Shown here in pieces: positions 15,810 through 23,179 of a DNA stretch of 64,000 nt. The stretch spans positions 620,001-684,000 of the forward strand of contig NZ_CP016438.1 of NCBI RefSeq assembly GCF_001685355.1, in the 5' to 3' direction. Source of the DNA: Streptomyces lincolnensis. GTDB taxonomy: Bacteria > Actinomycetota > Actinomycetes > Streptomycetales > Streptomycetaceae. How positions within the stretch are numbered: the first letter of the stretch is position 1; the number at the start of each line of letters is the position of its first letter. Made by a program: the position numbers and the translations under genes. The notes beneath the pieces were generated by a model, which saw only the letters and a program-made list of their open reading frames with translations, was not told where the DNA came from and searched no databases.

Positions 15810-16073
15810 ATGGAAGTCGACGGCATCATCAGTGCCATCGTGATCGGCATCGTCATCGGAGTCCTGGGCCGGCTCGTCATCCCAGGACGCCAGCGCATCG
15901 GCATCCTGTGGACGATCCTCGTCGGCATCGCTGCCGCGCTGATCGGCTCGGCGATCGCCGGCGCCTTCGACGTGGCCGACACCGACGGCCCGGACTGGAT
16001 CGAGTGGCTCATCCAGATCGGCCTCGCCGCACTGGGCGTGGCCGCGCTGGACCGGTCGAAGGCCCGCCGCTGA
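15810..16073 (+). CDS. GlsB/YeaQ/YmgE-family stress membrane protein
   Basis: This 87-residue protein has three hydrophobic segments: IISAIVIGIVIGVLGRLVIPG, ILWTILVGIAAALIGSAIAG and IEWLIQIGLAALGVAAL. The GRLVIPGRQ and G-x-x-x-G pattern is that of transglycosylase-associated/GlsB (DUF-type) membrane proteins. These are often stress-induced; the biochemical role is unknown. The ATG at 15810 overlaps a purine-rich GGGGCGGAG site. A strong terminator follows within 60 bp. Confidence 0.8.
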   Translation: MEVDGIISAIVIGIVIGVLGRLVIPGRQRIGILWTILVGIAAALIGSAIAGAFDVADTDGPDWIEWLIQIGLAALGVAALDRSKARR

Positions 16074-16128
16074 CGGCGGGCGAACAGCATCACGGGCGCC
16101 CCTCACCGAGGGCCGACCCACGCTGAAG

Positions 16129-16161
16129 CAGGGCGCGCCGACAGAAGATCGGCGCGCCCTG
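16129..16161. terminator. bidirectional terminator hairpin
   Basis: CAGGGCGCGCCGA (16129-16141) and TCGGCGCGCCCTG (16149-16161) form a perfect 13-bp stem with a 7-nt loop. It lies between the GlsB-like gene and the convergent GNAT gene and suits both. Confidence 0.8.
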
Positions 16162-16215
16162 CGCGTAGGGCCCCGTAAGACAGGGGCGCGGTCCCGGCTC
16201 CTGCCGGGGACAGGA

Positions 16216-16992
16216 CTACGGCACGTACACGTACGGCGTCGTCGTGGTCAGCGCCTGGAAGCCGAGCCGTTCGAGGACGGGGCGGCTCGTGCTCAGGGCG
16301 TCGACCTGGAGATAGCGGTAGCCGCGGTCCACGGCGGCGCGGGCCCGGTGGGCGACGAGCGCGCGGTAGATGCCGCGACCGCGCCACTCCTCCAGGGTGC
16401 CGCCGCCCCACAGCCCGGCGAAGCGGGTGCCCGGGACCATTTCCATCCGGGCGGCGCTGACCGGGATGTCGCCGGCGAGCGCGACGACGGCGACCACGCT
16501 GTCCGGGTCGTCCGTCAGCCGGGCCAGGAGCTGGTGCCGCAGCCGCGAGCTGTCGGTACCGAAGGCCTTCTCGTGCACGTCCGCGACGAGGTCCACGCCC
16601 GCCCGGTCGGTGACGGGCAGCAGGCGGATCCCTTCCGGCGGATCGGCGTCCAGGGTGAGATCGGCGACCTCGCCGATCATCAGCGTCTCCTCGGGCAGGG
16701 GGGTGAACCCGGCGGCTCTGAGCCGCTTGCCCAGATCCACGGGCAGGTCGTGCCCGTAGACCTTCCACTCGAACTCACGGCCGAGCGCCGTGAAGTAGGC
16801 GATCTGTTCGGCGATCGCCGCGTCGGCGCCCGCCGCGTCGAGATCGGACCACACGACGCCGTTCCAGCCCTGGTCCGACGAGACCTGCCGGACCACGCCT
16901 CCGGTCCGCTCGACGCGGGCATCGGGGCCGTCCGGCTGTGCGCCCTCGCGCATGTCCCGGTCGTACAGGGCGAGTATCGCGGCATGATCCAT
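16216..16992 (-). CDS. GNAT-family N-acetyltransferase
   Basis: The 258-residue protein has a GNAT domain in its C-terminal half. SAARMEMVPGTRFAGLWGGGTLEEWRGRGIYRAL gives strand beta4 and the acetyl-CoA-binding Arg-Gly-Arg-Gly-Ile loop (near residue 207). GYRYLQVDALSTSRPVLERLGFQ follows. The N-terminal half (FTALGREFEWKVYGHDLPVDL) is a second, degenerate GNAT-like unit common in this group. Substrate unknown. ATG 16992; monocistronic, ending at a shared terminator. Confidence 0.82.
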   Translation of the reverse strand: MDHAAILALYDRDMREGAQPDGPDARVERTGGVVRQVSSDQGWNGVVWSDLDAAGADAAIAEQIAYFTALGREFEWKVYGHDLPVDLGKRLRAAGFTPLPEETLMIGEVADLTLDADPPEGIRLLPVTDRAGVDLVADVHEKAFGTDSSRLRHQLLARLTDDPDSVVAVVALAGDIPVSAARMEMVPGTRFAGLWGGGTLEEWRGRGIYRALVAHRARAAVDRGYRYLQVDALSTSRPVLERLGFQALTTTTPYVYVP

Positions 16993-17051
16993 GCGCTCAC
17001 TTCATCACCCGCACGCTCCGAGAGCAACGGCGTTTACGGTGTTTACCGCGT

Positions 17052-17438
17052 TTACGACGTTTGTGGCCGTCCCGTGTCCGGCCGTACCGCGGCCAGGTAC
17101 GCGCTGAGCCGGTCGCGGTTGCAGGCCAGGCAGTCGATGCGGGCCTGGATGCGGTCGATGTGGGCGCTCAGCAGGGCCGCCGTCTGCGGGGTGAGGTGCT
17201 CCGGGGGCAGCAGGATCTCCTCGGGTCCGGAGAGGTAGGGCAGGATCGCCCGGATCATCTCCGTGGTCAGGCCGGAGTCCAGCAGGCCGCGGATCTGCTG
17301 GACGTCCCGGACGGCGGCCTCGTCGTAGGCGCGGTAGCCGTTCCCGGTCCGGGCCGGGTGCAGCAGGTCCTGTTCCTCGTAGTAGCGCAGCAGACGGGTG
17401 GGGACGCCGGTCCGCCGGGACAGTTCGCCGATCTTCAT
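17052..17438 (-). CDS. MerR-family transcriptional regulator
   Basis: The 128-residue regulator has the MerR winged helix at residues 1-70 (MKIGELSRRTGVPTRLLRYYEEQDLLHPARTGNGYRAYDE) and a dimerisation helix from about residue 75. A single Cys pair region, DCLACNRDRL, lies near residues 103-112 and might sense redox or metal, but two Cys alone are weak evidence. It diverges from the MFS transporter gene, and a MerR-type operator lies between them, so it most likely activates that exporter. Confidence 0.85.
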   Translation of the reverse strand: MKIGELSRRTGVPTRLLRYYEEQDLLHPARTGNGYRAYDEAAVRDVQQIRGLLDSGLTTEMIRAILPYLSGPEEILLPPEHLTPQTAALLSAHIDRIQARIDCLACNRDRLSAYLAAVRPDTGRPQTS

Positions 17439-17480
17439 CAGGCCGCTTCGCCGATCCTCATGACGTGCTCCGGGTCACGC

Positions 17481-17510
17481 TTGCCTTCACACTGATGTGA
17501 AAGTCCGAGC
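17481..17510 (+). promoter_or_regulatory. MerR-type operator/promoter of the MFS gene
   Basis: TTCACA (17486-17491) and TGTGAA (17496-17501) form a perfect inverted repeat with a 4-bp centre. It begins at the end of a -35-like TTGCCT (17481-17486). The -10-like region lies beyond 17505, so the spacer is overlong at about 19-20 bp, which is the hallmark of MerR-controlled promoters. The message would be leaderless or nearly so for the ATG at 17519. Confidence 0.55.
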
Positions 17511-17518
17511 ATGGTCGC

Positions 17519-18718
17519 ATGTCCACCGCATCGCAGGTCAAGGGCGCGGCCCTGCCCACGTCCCTGCCGTGGTCGGGGCTGCTCGCCCTGTCCACGGCCG
17601 CCTTCACCGCCGTCGTGACCGAACTGCTCCCCGCGGGTCTGCTGCCACGCATGGCTCCGGCGCTGGGGGTCTCCGAGGCGCGCGTCGGCTTCCTGGTGAC
17701 CGGGTACGCGCTCGCCTCCTTCGTGGCCGCGATCCCGCTGACCGCGTTGCTGCGCGGGCTGCCGCGCCGGCCGGTGCTGGTCGGCGCGCTGCTGGGGTTC
17801 GCGGTCAGCAATGTGGTGGTCGCGCTGTCGTCGTCGTACCCGCTGACCTTCGCGGGCCGGCTGGTCGCCGGGGGCATGGGCGGCACGCTGTGGGCGATGC
17901 TCGTCGGGTACGCGGCCCGGATGGTGCCCGCCGAACGGCGTGGGCGGGCCATCGCGATCGTCCTCGCCGGGATCACGCTGGCGCTGTCGCTGGGGGTGCC
18001 GGCCGGGACCGCGCTGGCCGGGGTGCTGGGCTGGCGCGCGGTGTTCGGCGTGCTGGCGGGGATCTCGGTGCTGCTGGTGGGCTGGGTGCTCCGGTGGGTT
18101 CCCGGTTTCCCCGGTGAGGAGGCCGGTGCGCGGGTGCCGCTCGGCCGCGTGGCCGTCCTGCCGGGCGTGCCGGTCGTCCTGTCGGTGACGCTGTTCCTGC
18201 TGCTGGGGCATCAGGTGCTGTACACCTACGTGGCCCCGTTCGCGGCGCACTCCGGGTTCGGGCGTACGGGGCTGGTGCTGCTGGTGTTCGGGACGGCCAC
18301 GGTCGTCGGGATCTGGATCACGGGCGCGCTGGTCGACCGCCTGCTGCGGCCCACGCTGCTCGGCGCGCTCGGGCTGTGCGCGGTGGTCATGCTCGCGCTC
18401 GGTCTCTTCGCCCGCACTCCGGCCGTGCTGCTCGTGGCGGCCGCCCTGTGGGGCGTCGCCTTCGGCGGGGCGCCGACGCTGATCCAGACCGCGCTGGTCG
18501 ACGCCTCGGGTCCGGCCGCCGCCGATGTGGCCACGTCCGTACAGACCACCGTCTACAACGCGGGGATCGCGGCGGGTTCGCTCACCGGCGGGCTCGCCCT
18601 GACCCATCTTGGGGCCGGTTCGCTGCCGTGGACCGCGCTCCCGCTGGTCGCGGCCGCGCTGGCCGTTGTGGCACTGGGCCGACGGCACGCCTTTCCGGTC
18701 GGCCGGGCACGCGCCTAG
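17519..18718 (+). CDS. MFS transporter (DHA1-type drug/arabinose efflux family)
   Basis: The 399-residue membrane protein has 12 predicted hydrophobic helices and the DHA1 family start (LLALSTAAFTAVVTELLPAGLLPRMAPALGVSEARVGFLVTGYALASFVAAIPLT). GRLVAGGMGGTLWAMLVGYAARMVPAERRGRAIAIVLAG contains motif B/C-like residues. It probably exports small hydrophobic compounds or sugars by proton antiport. Regulation by the divergent MerR gene is supported by the operator between them. ATG 17519. Confidence 0.85.
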   Translation: MSTASQVKGAALPTSLPWSGLLALSTAAFTAVVTELLPAGLLPRMAPALGVSEARVGFLVTGYALASFVAAIPLTALLRGLPRRPVLVGALLGFAVSNVVVALSSSYPLTFAGRLVAGGMGGTLWAMLVGYAARMVPAERRGRAIAIVLAGITLALSLGVPAGTALAGVLGWRAVFGVLAGISVLLVGWVLRWVPGFPGEEAGARVPLGRVAVLPGVPVVLSVTLFLLLGHQVLYTYVAPFAAHSGFGRTGLVLLVFGTATVVGIWITGALVDRLLRPTLLGALGLCAVVMLALGLFARTPAVLLVAAALWGVAFGGAPTLIQTALVDASGPAAADVATSVQTTVYNAGIAAGSLTGGLALTHLGAGSLPWTALPLVAAALAVVALGRRHAFPVGRARA

Positions 18719-18793
18719 GCTTGTTCCGGCGATCACACAAGTCGCGGTCACGACCCCGACGGCCACGACCATGACCACGAGGAGGGCCGCCCC

Positions 18794-19279
18794 ATGGCCG
18801 TACAGGACGCCGAGCTGCCGCACCTGCGGCGCTGCGTGGAGCTGGCGGCACAGGCGCTGGAGGCCGGGGACGAGCCGTTCGGGTCGGTGCTGGTGGGCGG
18901 GGACGGGAGGTTGCTGGCCGAGGACCACAACCGGGTGGCGTCCGGCGACCGCACCCGGCATCCCGAGTTCGCGCTGGCGCGCTGGTCCGCGGAGCACCTC
19001 ACGCCCGAGGAGCGGGCGGCCGCGACCGTCTACACCTCCGGTGAGCACTGCCCGATGTGCGCGGCCGCGCATGCCTGGGTGGGGCTGGGGCGGATCGTAT
19101 ATGTGGCGTCGTCCGAGCAGCTGTCCGCCTGGCTCGCCGAGTTGGGCGTCCCGGCCCCGCCGGTGCGGACATTGGCGGTGCATGAGGTGGCGCCCGGTGT
19201 GGTGGTCGAGGGTCCGGTGCCCGAACTGGCCGAGGAAGTGCACGCGTTGCACCGCCGGTTCCACCACGCCGAGGACTGA
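18794..19279 (+). CDS. nucleoside/guanine deaminase-like zinc enzyme
   Basis: This 161-residue protein belongs to the cytidine/deoxycytidylate deaminase superfamily. RHPEFALAR (His and catalytic Glu near residues 56-58) and TSGEHCPMCAAA (the two zinc Cys near residues 88-91) are both intact. The overall layout resembles guanine deaminase and tRNA-adenosine deaminase relatives. Free nucleobase or nucleoside is the likely substrate. GAGGAGGG lies about eight bases before the ATG at 18794. It ends 12 bp before the convergent TetR gene. Confidence 0.85.
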   Translation: MAVQDAELPHLRRCVELAAQALEAGDEPFGSVLVGGDGRLLAEDHNRVASGDRTRHPEFALARWSAEHLTPEERAAATVYTSGEHCPMCAAAHAWVGLGRIVYVASSEQLSAWLAELGVPAPPVRTLAVHEVAPGVVVEGPVPELAEEVHALHRRFHHAED

Positions 19280-19291
19280 TCCTGCCCCGTC

Positions 19292-20143
19292 TCAGCCGAA
19301 GCGGTCGAGCAACGCGTCCAGTCCCGCGGCGAGTTCGGCCGGGCCGCCCCGGTCGGCCATGGCGAGTGCGGTCGCCCGCAGCCGGGGCAGTTCCTGCGCG
19401 GAGATCCGGTGCAGTCCGATCCGGAAGGCCGGGTCCGGCTCCTCGGGGTCGTCGTCCATGGCGCGCAGGTCGACGAGGAGGTGGCCGAGCAGCCAGGCGG
19501 TGAACGCCCGGTGCACCGCGACGGTCTGACGGTCGCTCATCCCCGCCGAGGCCAACAGGGCGAGGATCCGTTCGTCGCCGCGCAGCACGGCTGCCGGGCG
19601 GCGGGCCATCGGTGTGGAGAGCAGCCGGGTGGCGAGCAGCGGCACCACGTTCGGGTGCCGGAGGGCCACGCCGTGCGCCGACAGCGCGATGCGGTGCAGG
19701 TCGTCGCGCCATCCGCCCGGGGGCGCCTCCCCCGGAACCGGGTCCGGAACCGGGTCCGGAGCCGGAACCGGGTCCGGAGCCGGAACCGGCGCGTCGGCGG
19801 GCCCGTCCCGCGGGCCGCCCTCCCGCTCCGGGTCCCGTAGATCCTTCTCCGGGGCCCCTAGATCCTTCTCCAGGTCCCGCAGATCCTTCTCCAATTCCAG
19901 GAAGAACGCCTCCACCAGCCCGTCCAGGAGCGCGTCCTTCCCGGAGGCGTAGCGGTACAGGGCCATCGCCTCGACGCCGAGTTCCGCGCCCAGCCGGCGC
20001 ATGCTCAGCCCGGACAGCCCGTCCCGGTCGACCACCTCCAGCGCGCAGACCAGGACCTTCTCCCGGCTCAGCTTCCCGTACCGGCCGCGGTCGCCTGCGC
20101 GGCGGCCCGGGGAGCTCTCTGTTCCCGCTGGTTCCTCAGGCAT
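19292..20143 (-). CDS. TetR-family regulator with repetitive insert
   Basis: The 283-residue regulator has a normal TetR DNA-binding domain (about residues 22-70: LSREKVLVCALEVVDRDGLSGLSMRRLGAELGVEAMALYRYASGK) and a TetR_C-type ligand domain from about residue 145 (WRDDLHRIALSAHGVALRHPNVVPLLATR). Between them is an unusual insert of about 55 residues. It has three heptads beginning EKDL or RDL, encoded by a 21-nt repeat at 19839-19892, then PAPDPVPAPDPVPDPVP. ATG 20143 follows GGGAG. It diverges from the polysaccharide operon and is a candidate regulator of it. Confidence 0.82.
   Translation of the reverse strand: MPEEPAGTESSPGRRAGDRGRYGKLSREKVLVCALEVVDRDGLSGLSMRRLGAELGVEAMALYRYASGKDALLDGLVEAFFLELEKDLRDLEKDLGAPEKDLRDPEREGGPRDGPADAPVPAPDPVPAPDPVPDPVPGEAPPGGWRDDLHRIALSAHGVALRHPNVVPLLATRLLSTPMARRPAAVLRGDERILALLASAGMSDRQTVAVHRAFTAWLLGHLLVDLRAMDDDPEEPDPAFRIGLHRISAQELPRLRATALAMADRGGPAELAAGLDALLDRFG
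19732..19898 (-). repeat. two in-frame short repeats inside the tetR gene
   Basis: At 19732-19790 the unit CCGGAACCGGGT or CCGGAGCCGG recurs, encoding Pro-(Ala/Val)-Pro-Asp repeats. At 19839-19850, 19860-19871 and 19881-19892 AGATCCTTCTCC recurs every 21 nt, encoding a heptad (EKDLRDx). Both keep the reading frame and lie in the linker between the DNA-binding and ligand domains. Confidence 0.7.
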
Positions 20144-20257
20144 CTCTGCTCCCTTGACGTACACGAATAATAGGCGCAAAGTCGTACATATACGTCGTAA
20201 ACATACGGCGTCCGTGTACAGCGTCCCGCGCTGCACCGCACGGTGGGAGCGTCGCCC
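20144..20257. promoter_or_regulatory. divergent promoter region, tetR / polysaccharide operon
   Basis: This AT-rich island contains a good minus-strand -10 box, TATTAT (20167-20172). On the minus strand the words TATGTTTACGAC and TATATGTACGAC occur close together upstream of it, a tandem direct repeat that could bind TetR or another regulator. A TTGACG (20154-20159) faces the glycosyltransferase gene but lacks a clear -10 partner. Confidence 0.35.
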
Positions 20258-22093
20258 ATGACGCACAGCGAGTCGGTCCGCACTCCGGCGGACCTGGACC
20301 AGATGGAGCGCCACCTGGCGGCCCTCTCGAACGGCAAGGTCGTCCGGGTGACCGCGGCCGGTCCCCTGTTCGGGCCGCCGCCCCGGAAGAAGGTGCTGCG
20401 GCCGACCACGTTCGTGCCGGCCCTGCCGCGCCGCCACCGGTTCCTGCTCGCGCTGATCGCCGTCGGGTGGGCGACGAGCTTCGTGTGGTTCTGGTCGTGG
20501 TGGCTCCAGCCGCAGCACCGGGCGGGGTGGGCGGGACTGATCGTCAACAGTGTGATCCTGCTGTACCTGACCGCCGTACCGGCGTACTTCTTCCTTCCCG
20601 CCCTGAGGGTGCGCCGGGTCGATCCGACCCTGGCGGTCCCCGTGCTGTCGGTCGCCTTCGTCGTGACCCGCGCACCCCTGGAGCCCTGGGCGACCGCCCG
20701 GCGCACCCTGGAGGCGATGCTCCGCCAGGACTTCCCGTACGCCTACGACGTCTGGCTGTGCGAGGAGGTCCCCAGCGAGGAGACCGCCCACTGGTGCCGC
20801 ACGCACCGCGTCCGGATGTCCTCGCGGCAGGGAGTCCTCGACTACCACCGGCCCGCCTGGCCGCGCCGTACCCGGTGCAAGGAGGGCAACCTCGCCTACT
20901 TCTACGACCACTGGGGCTACGAGCGCTACGACGTCGTGGCGCAGCTGGACGTGGACCACGTGCCGGCCGCCGGCTATCTCGCGGAGATGGTGCGTCCGTT
21001 CTCCGACCCCGCCATCGGCTATGTCGCCGCGCCCAGTGTGTGCGACGCCAACGCCGCCTCCTCGTGGGCGGCCCGCGGGCGGCTGCACCGCGAGGCGACG
21101 TCGCACGGCCCGCTCCAGCTCGGCCACTGCGAGGGGCTGGCGCCCATGTGCATCGGCTCCCACTACGCCGTGCGCACCCGCGCGCTGCGCGACATCGGAG
21201 GTCTGGGACCGGAGCTGGCGGAGGACTTCTCCACCACGTATCTCCTCAACTCGGCGGGCTGGCACGGGGCGTTCGCCATCGACGCGGAGGCGCACGGCGA
21301 CGGGCCGCTGTCCTTCGCCGACATGATCACTCAGGAGTACCAGTGGTCGCGCAGTCTGACGACCATGCTCCTGGGCCTGCTGCCACGGCATCTGGGACGA
21401 CTGCCCCGCTTGCTGCGGCTGCGGTTCACCTACGCGCTGGCGTACTACCCGCTTCTCGGTCTGACCGTCTCCGCGGGGCTGCTGCTGCCGCCGATCGCGG
21501 TCTTGACCGGCCTGCCCTGGATGAACGTCAACTACTTCGACTTCCTGGCTCACTTCTGGGCCATGCCCGTCTGGCTGCTGCTGACGATGTACCTGCTGCG
21601 CCGGCGTGGGCTGCTGCGCCCGCCCGCGGCTCCGCTGCTCAGCTGGGAGGGCTGGCTGTTCTCCCTGACCCGGTGGCCGTTCGTCCTGCGCGGACTGATC
21701 GACGCGGTCCGCGGGCGGCTGCGGCCCAGGCCCCTGACCTTCAAGGTCACTCCCAAGGGGACGGAGGGGCCGCGGCCGCTGCTCGCACGGCTGATCCTCC
21801 CGTTCGCGGCGATCGCCGCGGCCCTCTCCGGTGTCGCCCTCTACGGCGAACTGGCCACCCCCTCGGCCGGATACGTCTTCCTGTGCCTGACCGCCGCCAC
21901 CAGTTTCGCCGTGGTCGCCGTCACCGTGCCCGTGCTCCACCTGCGCGAAGCGGCGCGCACCGCGCACCTGCCGGTCACCAAGGTGCTGGGCACCGCCGGG
22001 CTCCCCCTCGCCCTCGGCCTGCTCTCGGCACTGCCCGTCGGTGTGGCCCTCGTGTTCTTCCCGGCGTACGCCGCCGCCGTCCTGGGCTGGTGA
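20258..22093 (+). CDS. membrane GT2 glycosyltransferase (cellulose-synthase-like)
   Basis: The product has 611 residues. There are two N-terminal membrane helices (about 45-100), then a GT-A domain and a C-terminal membrane cluster of at least five helices. Catalytic marks are QLDVDHVP (DxD at Asp231 and Asp233), AEDF with Asp323, and QEYQW at 359-363. The last matches the QxxRW motif of processive GT2 enzymes except that Arg is Gln. It probably polymerises or transfers sugar from a UDP-sugar at the inner membrane. No PilZ domain is visible. ATG 20258 follows GGGAG; the GTG at 20243 is less likely. It is the first gene of the operon and overlaps galE by GTGA. Confidence 0.85.
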   Translation: MTHSESVRTPADLDQMERHLAALSNGKVVRVTAAGPLFGPPPRKKVLRPTTFVPALPRRHRFLLALIAVGWATSFVWFWSWWLQPQHRAGWAGLIVNSVILLYLTAVPAYFFLPALRVRRVDPTLAVPVLSVAFVVTRAPLEPWATARRTLEAMLRQDFPYAYDVWLCEEVPSEETAHWCRTHRVRMSSRQGVLDYHRPAWPRRTRCKEGNLAYFYDHWGYERYDVVAQLDVDHVPAAGYLAEMVRPFSDPAIGYVAAPSVCDANAASSWAARGRLHREATSHGPLQLGHCEGLAPMCIGSHYAVRTRALRDIGGLGPELAEDFSTTYLLNSAGWHGAFAIDAEAHGDGPLSFADMITQEYQWSRSLTTMLLGLLPRHLGRLPRLLRLRFTYALAYYPLLGLTVSAGLLLPPIAVLTGLPWMNVNYFDFLAHFWAMPVWLLLTMYLLRRRGLLRPPAAPLLSWEGWLFSLTRWPFVLRGLIDAVRGRLRPRPLTFKVTPKGTEGPRPLLARLILPFAAIAAALSGVALYGELATPSAGYVFLCLTAATSFAVVAVTVPVLHLREAARTAHLPVTKVLGTAGLPLALGLLSALPVGVALVFFPAYAAAVLGW

Positions 22094-23175
22094 GCACCAT
22101 GGACACCGGGTCGTCGTACCCCAGGCCACCCTCCACGGTCCTCGTGACCGGCGGGGCGGGCTTCATCGGCAGCCACGCGTGCGTGGAACTCCTCGACCAC
22201 GGCTACGAGGTGATCGTCGTCGACGACTACTCCAACAGCGCACCCCAGGTCCTGTCCCGGGTGGAACGGATCGCCGGCCGGTTCGTCGGCGCCGTCTACG
22301 AGCTGGACATCCGTGATCGGCGCGCCCTCTCGGCCGTCTTCGACCGACACTCCGTGGACGCCGTCGTGCACTTCGCCGCGCACAAGGCCGTGGGCGAGTC
22401 GACACGGATGCCCGTGCGGTACTACGACACCAATGTCGGCGGCACCACCGCCCTGCTGTCCGCCATGCAGGAACACCACGTCCAGCGGCTGGTGTTCTCC
22501 TCCTCCTGCTCCGTCTACGGCAGCGCGGGCACCGGCCTGCTCGACGAGTCGGCACCCGCCGCCCCCACCAACCCGTACGCGTCCTCGAAGTGGATGTGCG
22601 AGCGGATCCTCGACGACGTCTGCCGGCACCGTCCGCAGTTCTCCGTGCTGTGCCTGCGCTACTTCAACCCGACCGGCGCCCACCCGAGCGGACTGCTCGG
22701 CGAGGACCCGAGCGGGGAACCCGACAACCTCATGCCCTACGTCGCCCAGGTCGCCGTCGGCCGCCGGGAGCGGCTGCGCGTGTTCGGCGGCGACTATCCG
22801 ACCGCCGACGGCACCGCGGTGCGCGACTACCTCCATGTGATGGACACCGTCGAGGCGCACCGCGTGGCGCTTGACCACTTCGGCGACGCGCCGGGCATGC
22901 GGATCTTCAATCTCGGGACCGGAAGCGGCAGTTCGGTCCTGGACGTCGTCACCGCGTTCGGCCGGGCCTGCGGCCGGGCGATCCCGTACGAGATCGTCGC
23001 GCGCCGGCCAGGGGACGTACCGGCGCTGGTCGCGGACGCGAGCGCGGTGGCCCGGGCCTGGGGCTGGCGCCCCACCCGGGACCTGGCCGCGATGTGCCGG
23101 GACGCCTGGCACTTCCAGCAGCTCAACCCGCACGGCTACGCCGGGTCGGCCCGGCGTCCGGGCACGAAGGAGTGA
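22090..23175 (+). CDS. galE: UDP-glucose 4-epimerase-like SDR enzyme
   Basis: The 361-residue extended SDR protein carries VLVTGGAGFIGSHACVELLDHGYEV (NAD site), the HFAAHKAVGES segment typical of GalE, SSSCSVYG with the catalytic Ser, and NPYASSKWMCE with the Tyr and Lys. RYFNPTGAHPSGLLGEDP and AVRDYLHVMD are GalE signatures. It interconverts UDP-glucose and UDP-galactose, or the N-acetyl forms. The GTG at 22090 overlaps the glycosyltransferase stop; ATG 22099 is the alternative start. It supplies precursor to the same pathway as the next two genes. Confidence 0.88.
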   Translation: MSTMDTGSSYPRPPSTVLVTGGAGFIGSHACVELLDHGYEVIVVDDYSNSAPQVLSRVERIAGRFVGAVYELDIRDRRALSAVFDRHSVDAVVHFAAHKAVGESTRMPVRYYDTNVGGTTALLSAMQEHHVQRLVFSSSCSVYGSAGTGLLDESAPAAPTNPYASSKWMCERILDDVCRHRPQFSVLCLRYFNPTGAHPSGLLGEDPSGEPDNLMPYVAQVAVGRRERLRVFGGDYPTADGTAVRDYLHVMDTVEAHRVALDHFGDAPGMRIFNLGTGSGSSVLDVVTAFGRACGRAIPYEIVARRPGDVPALVADASAVARAWGWRPTRDLAAMCRDAWHFQQLNPHGYAGSARRPGTKE

Positions 23176-23179
23176 CGTC

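Noticed and set aside
17438..19267. 609-codon minus-strand ORF across the MFS and deaminase genes
   Set aside because: Low-complexity Arg/Gln/His-rich translation; the plus strand holds complete transporter and deaminase proteins.
20467..22089. Upstream extension of the galE frame through the glycosyltransferase gene
   Set aside because: Alternate-frame reading of the GT2 gene; the galE protein begins at the coupled GTG/ATG at 22090-22099.
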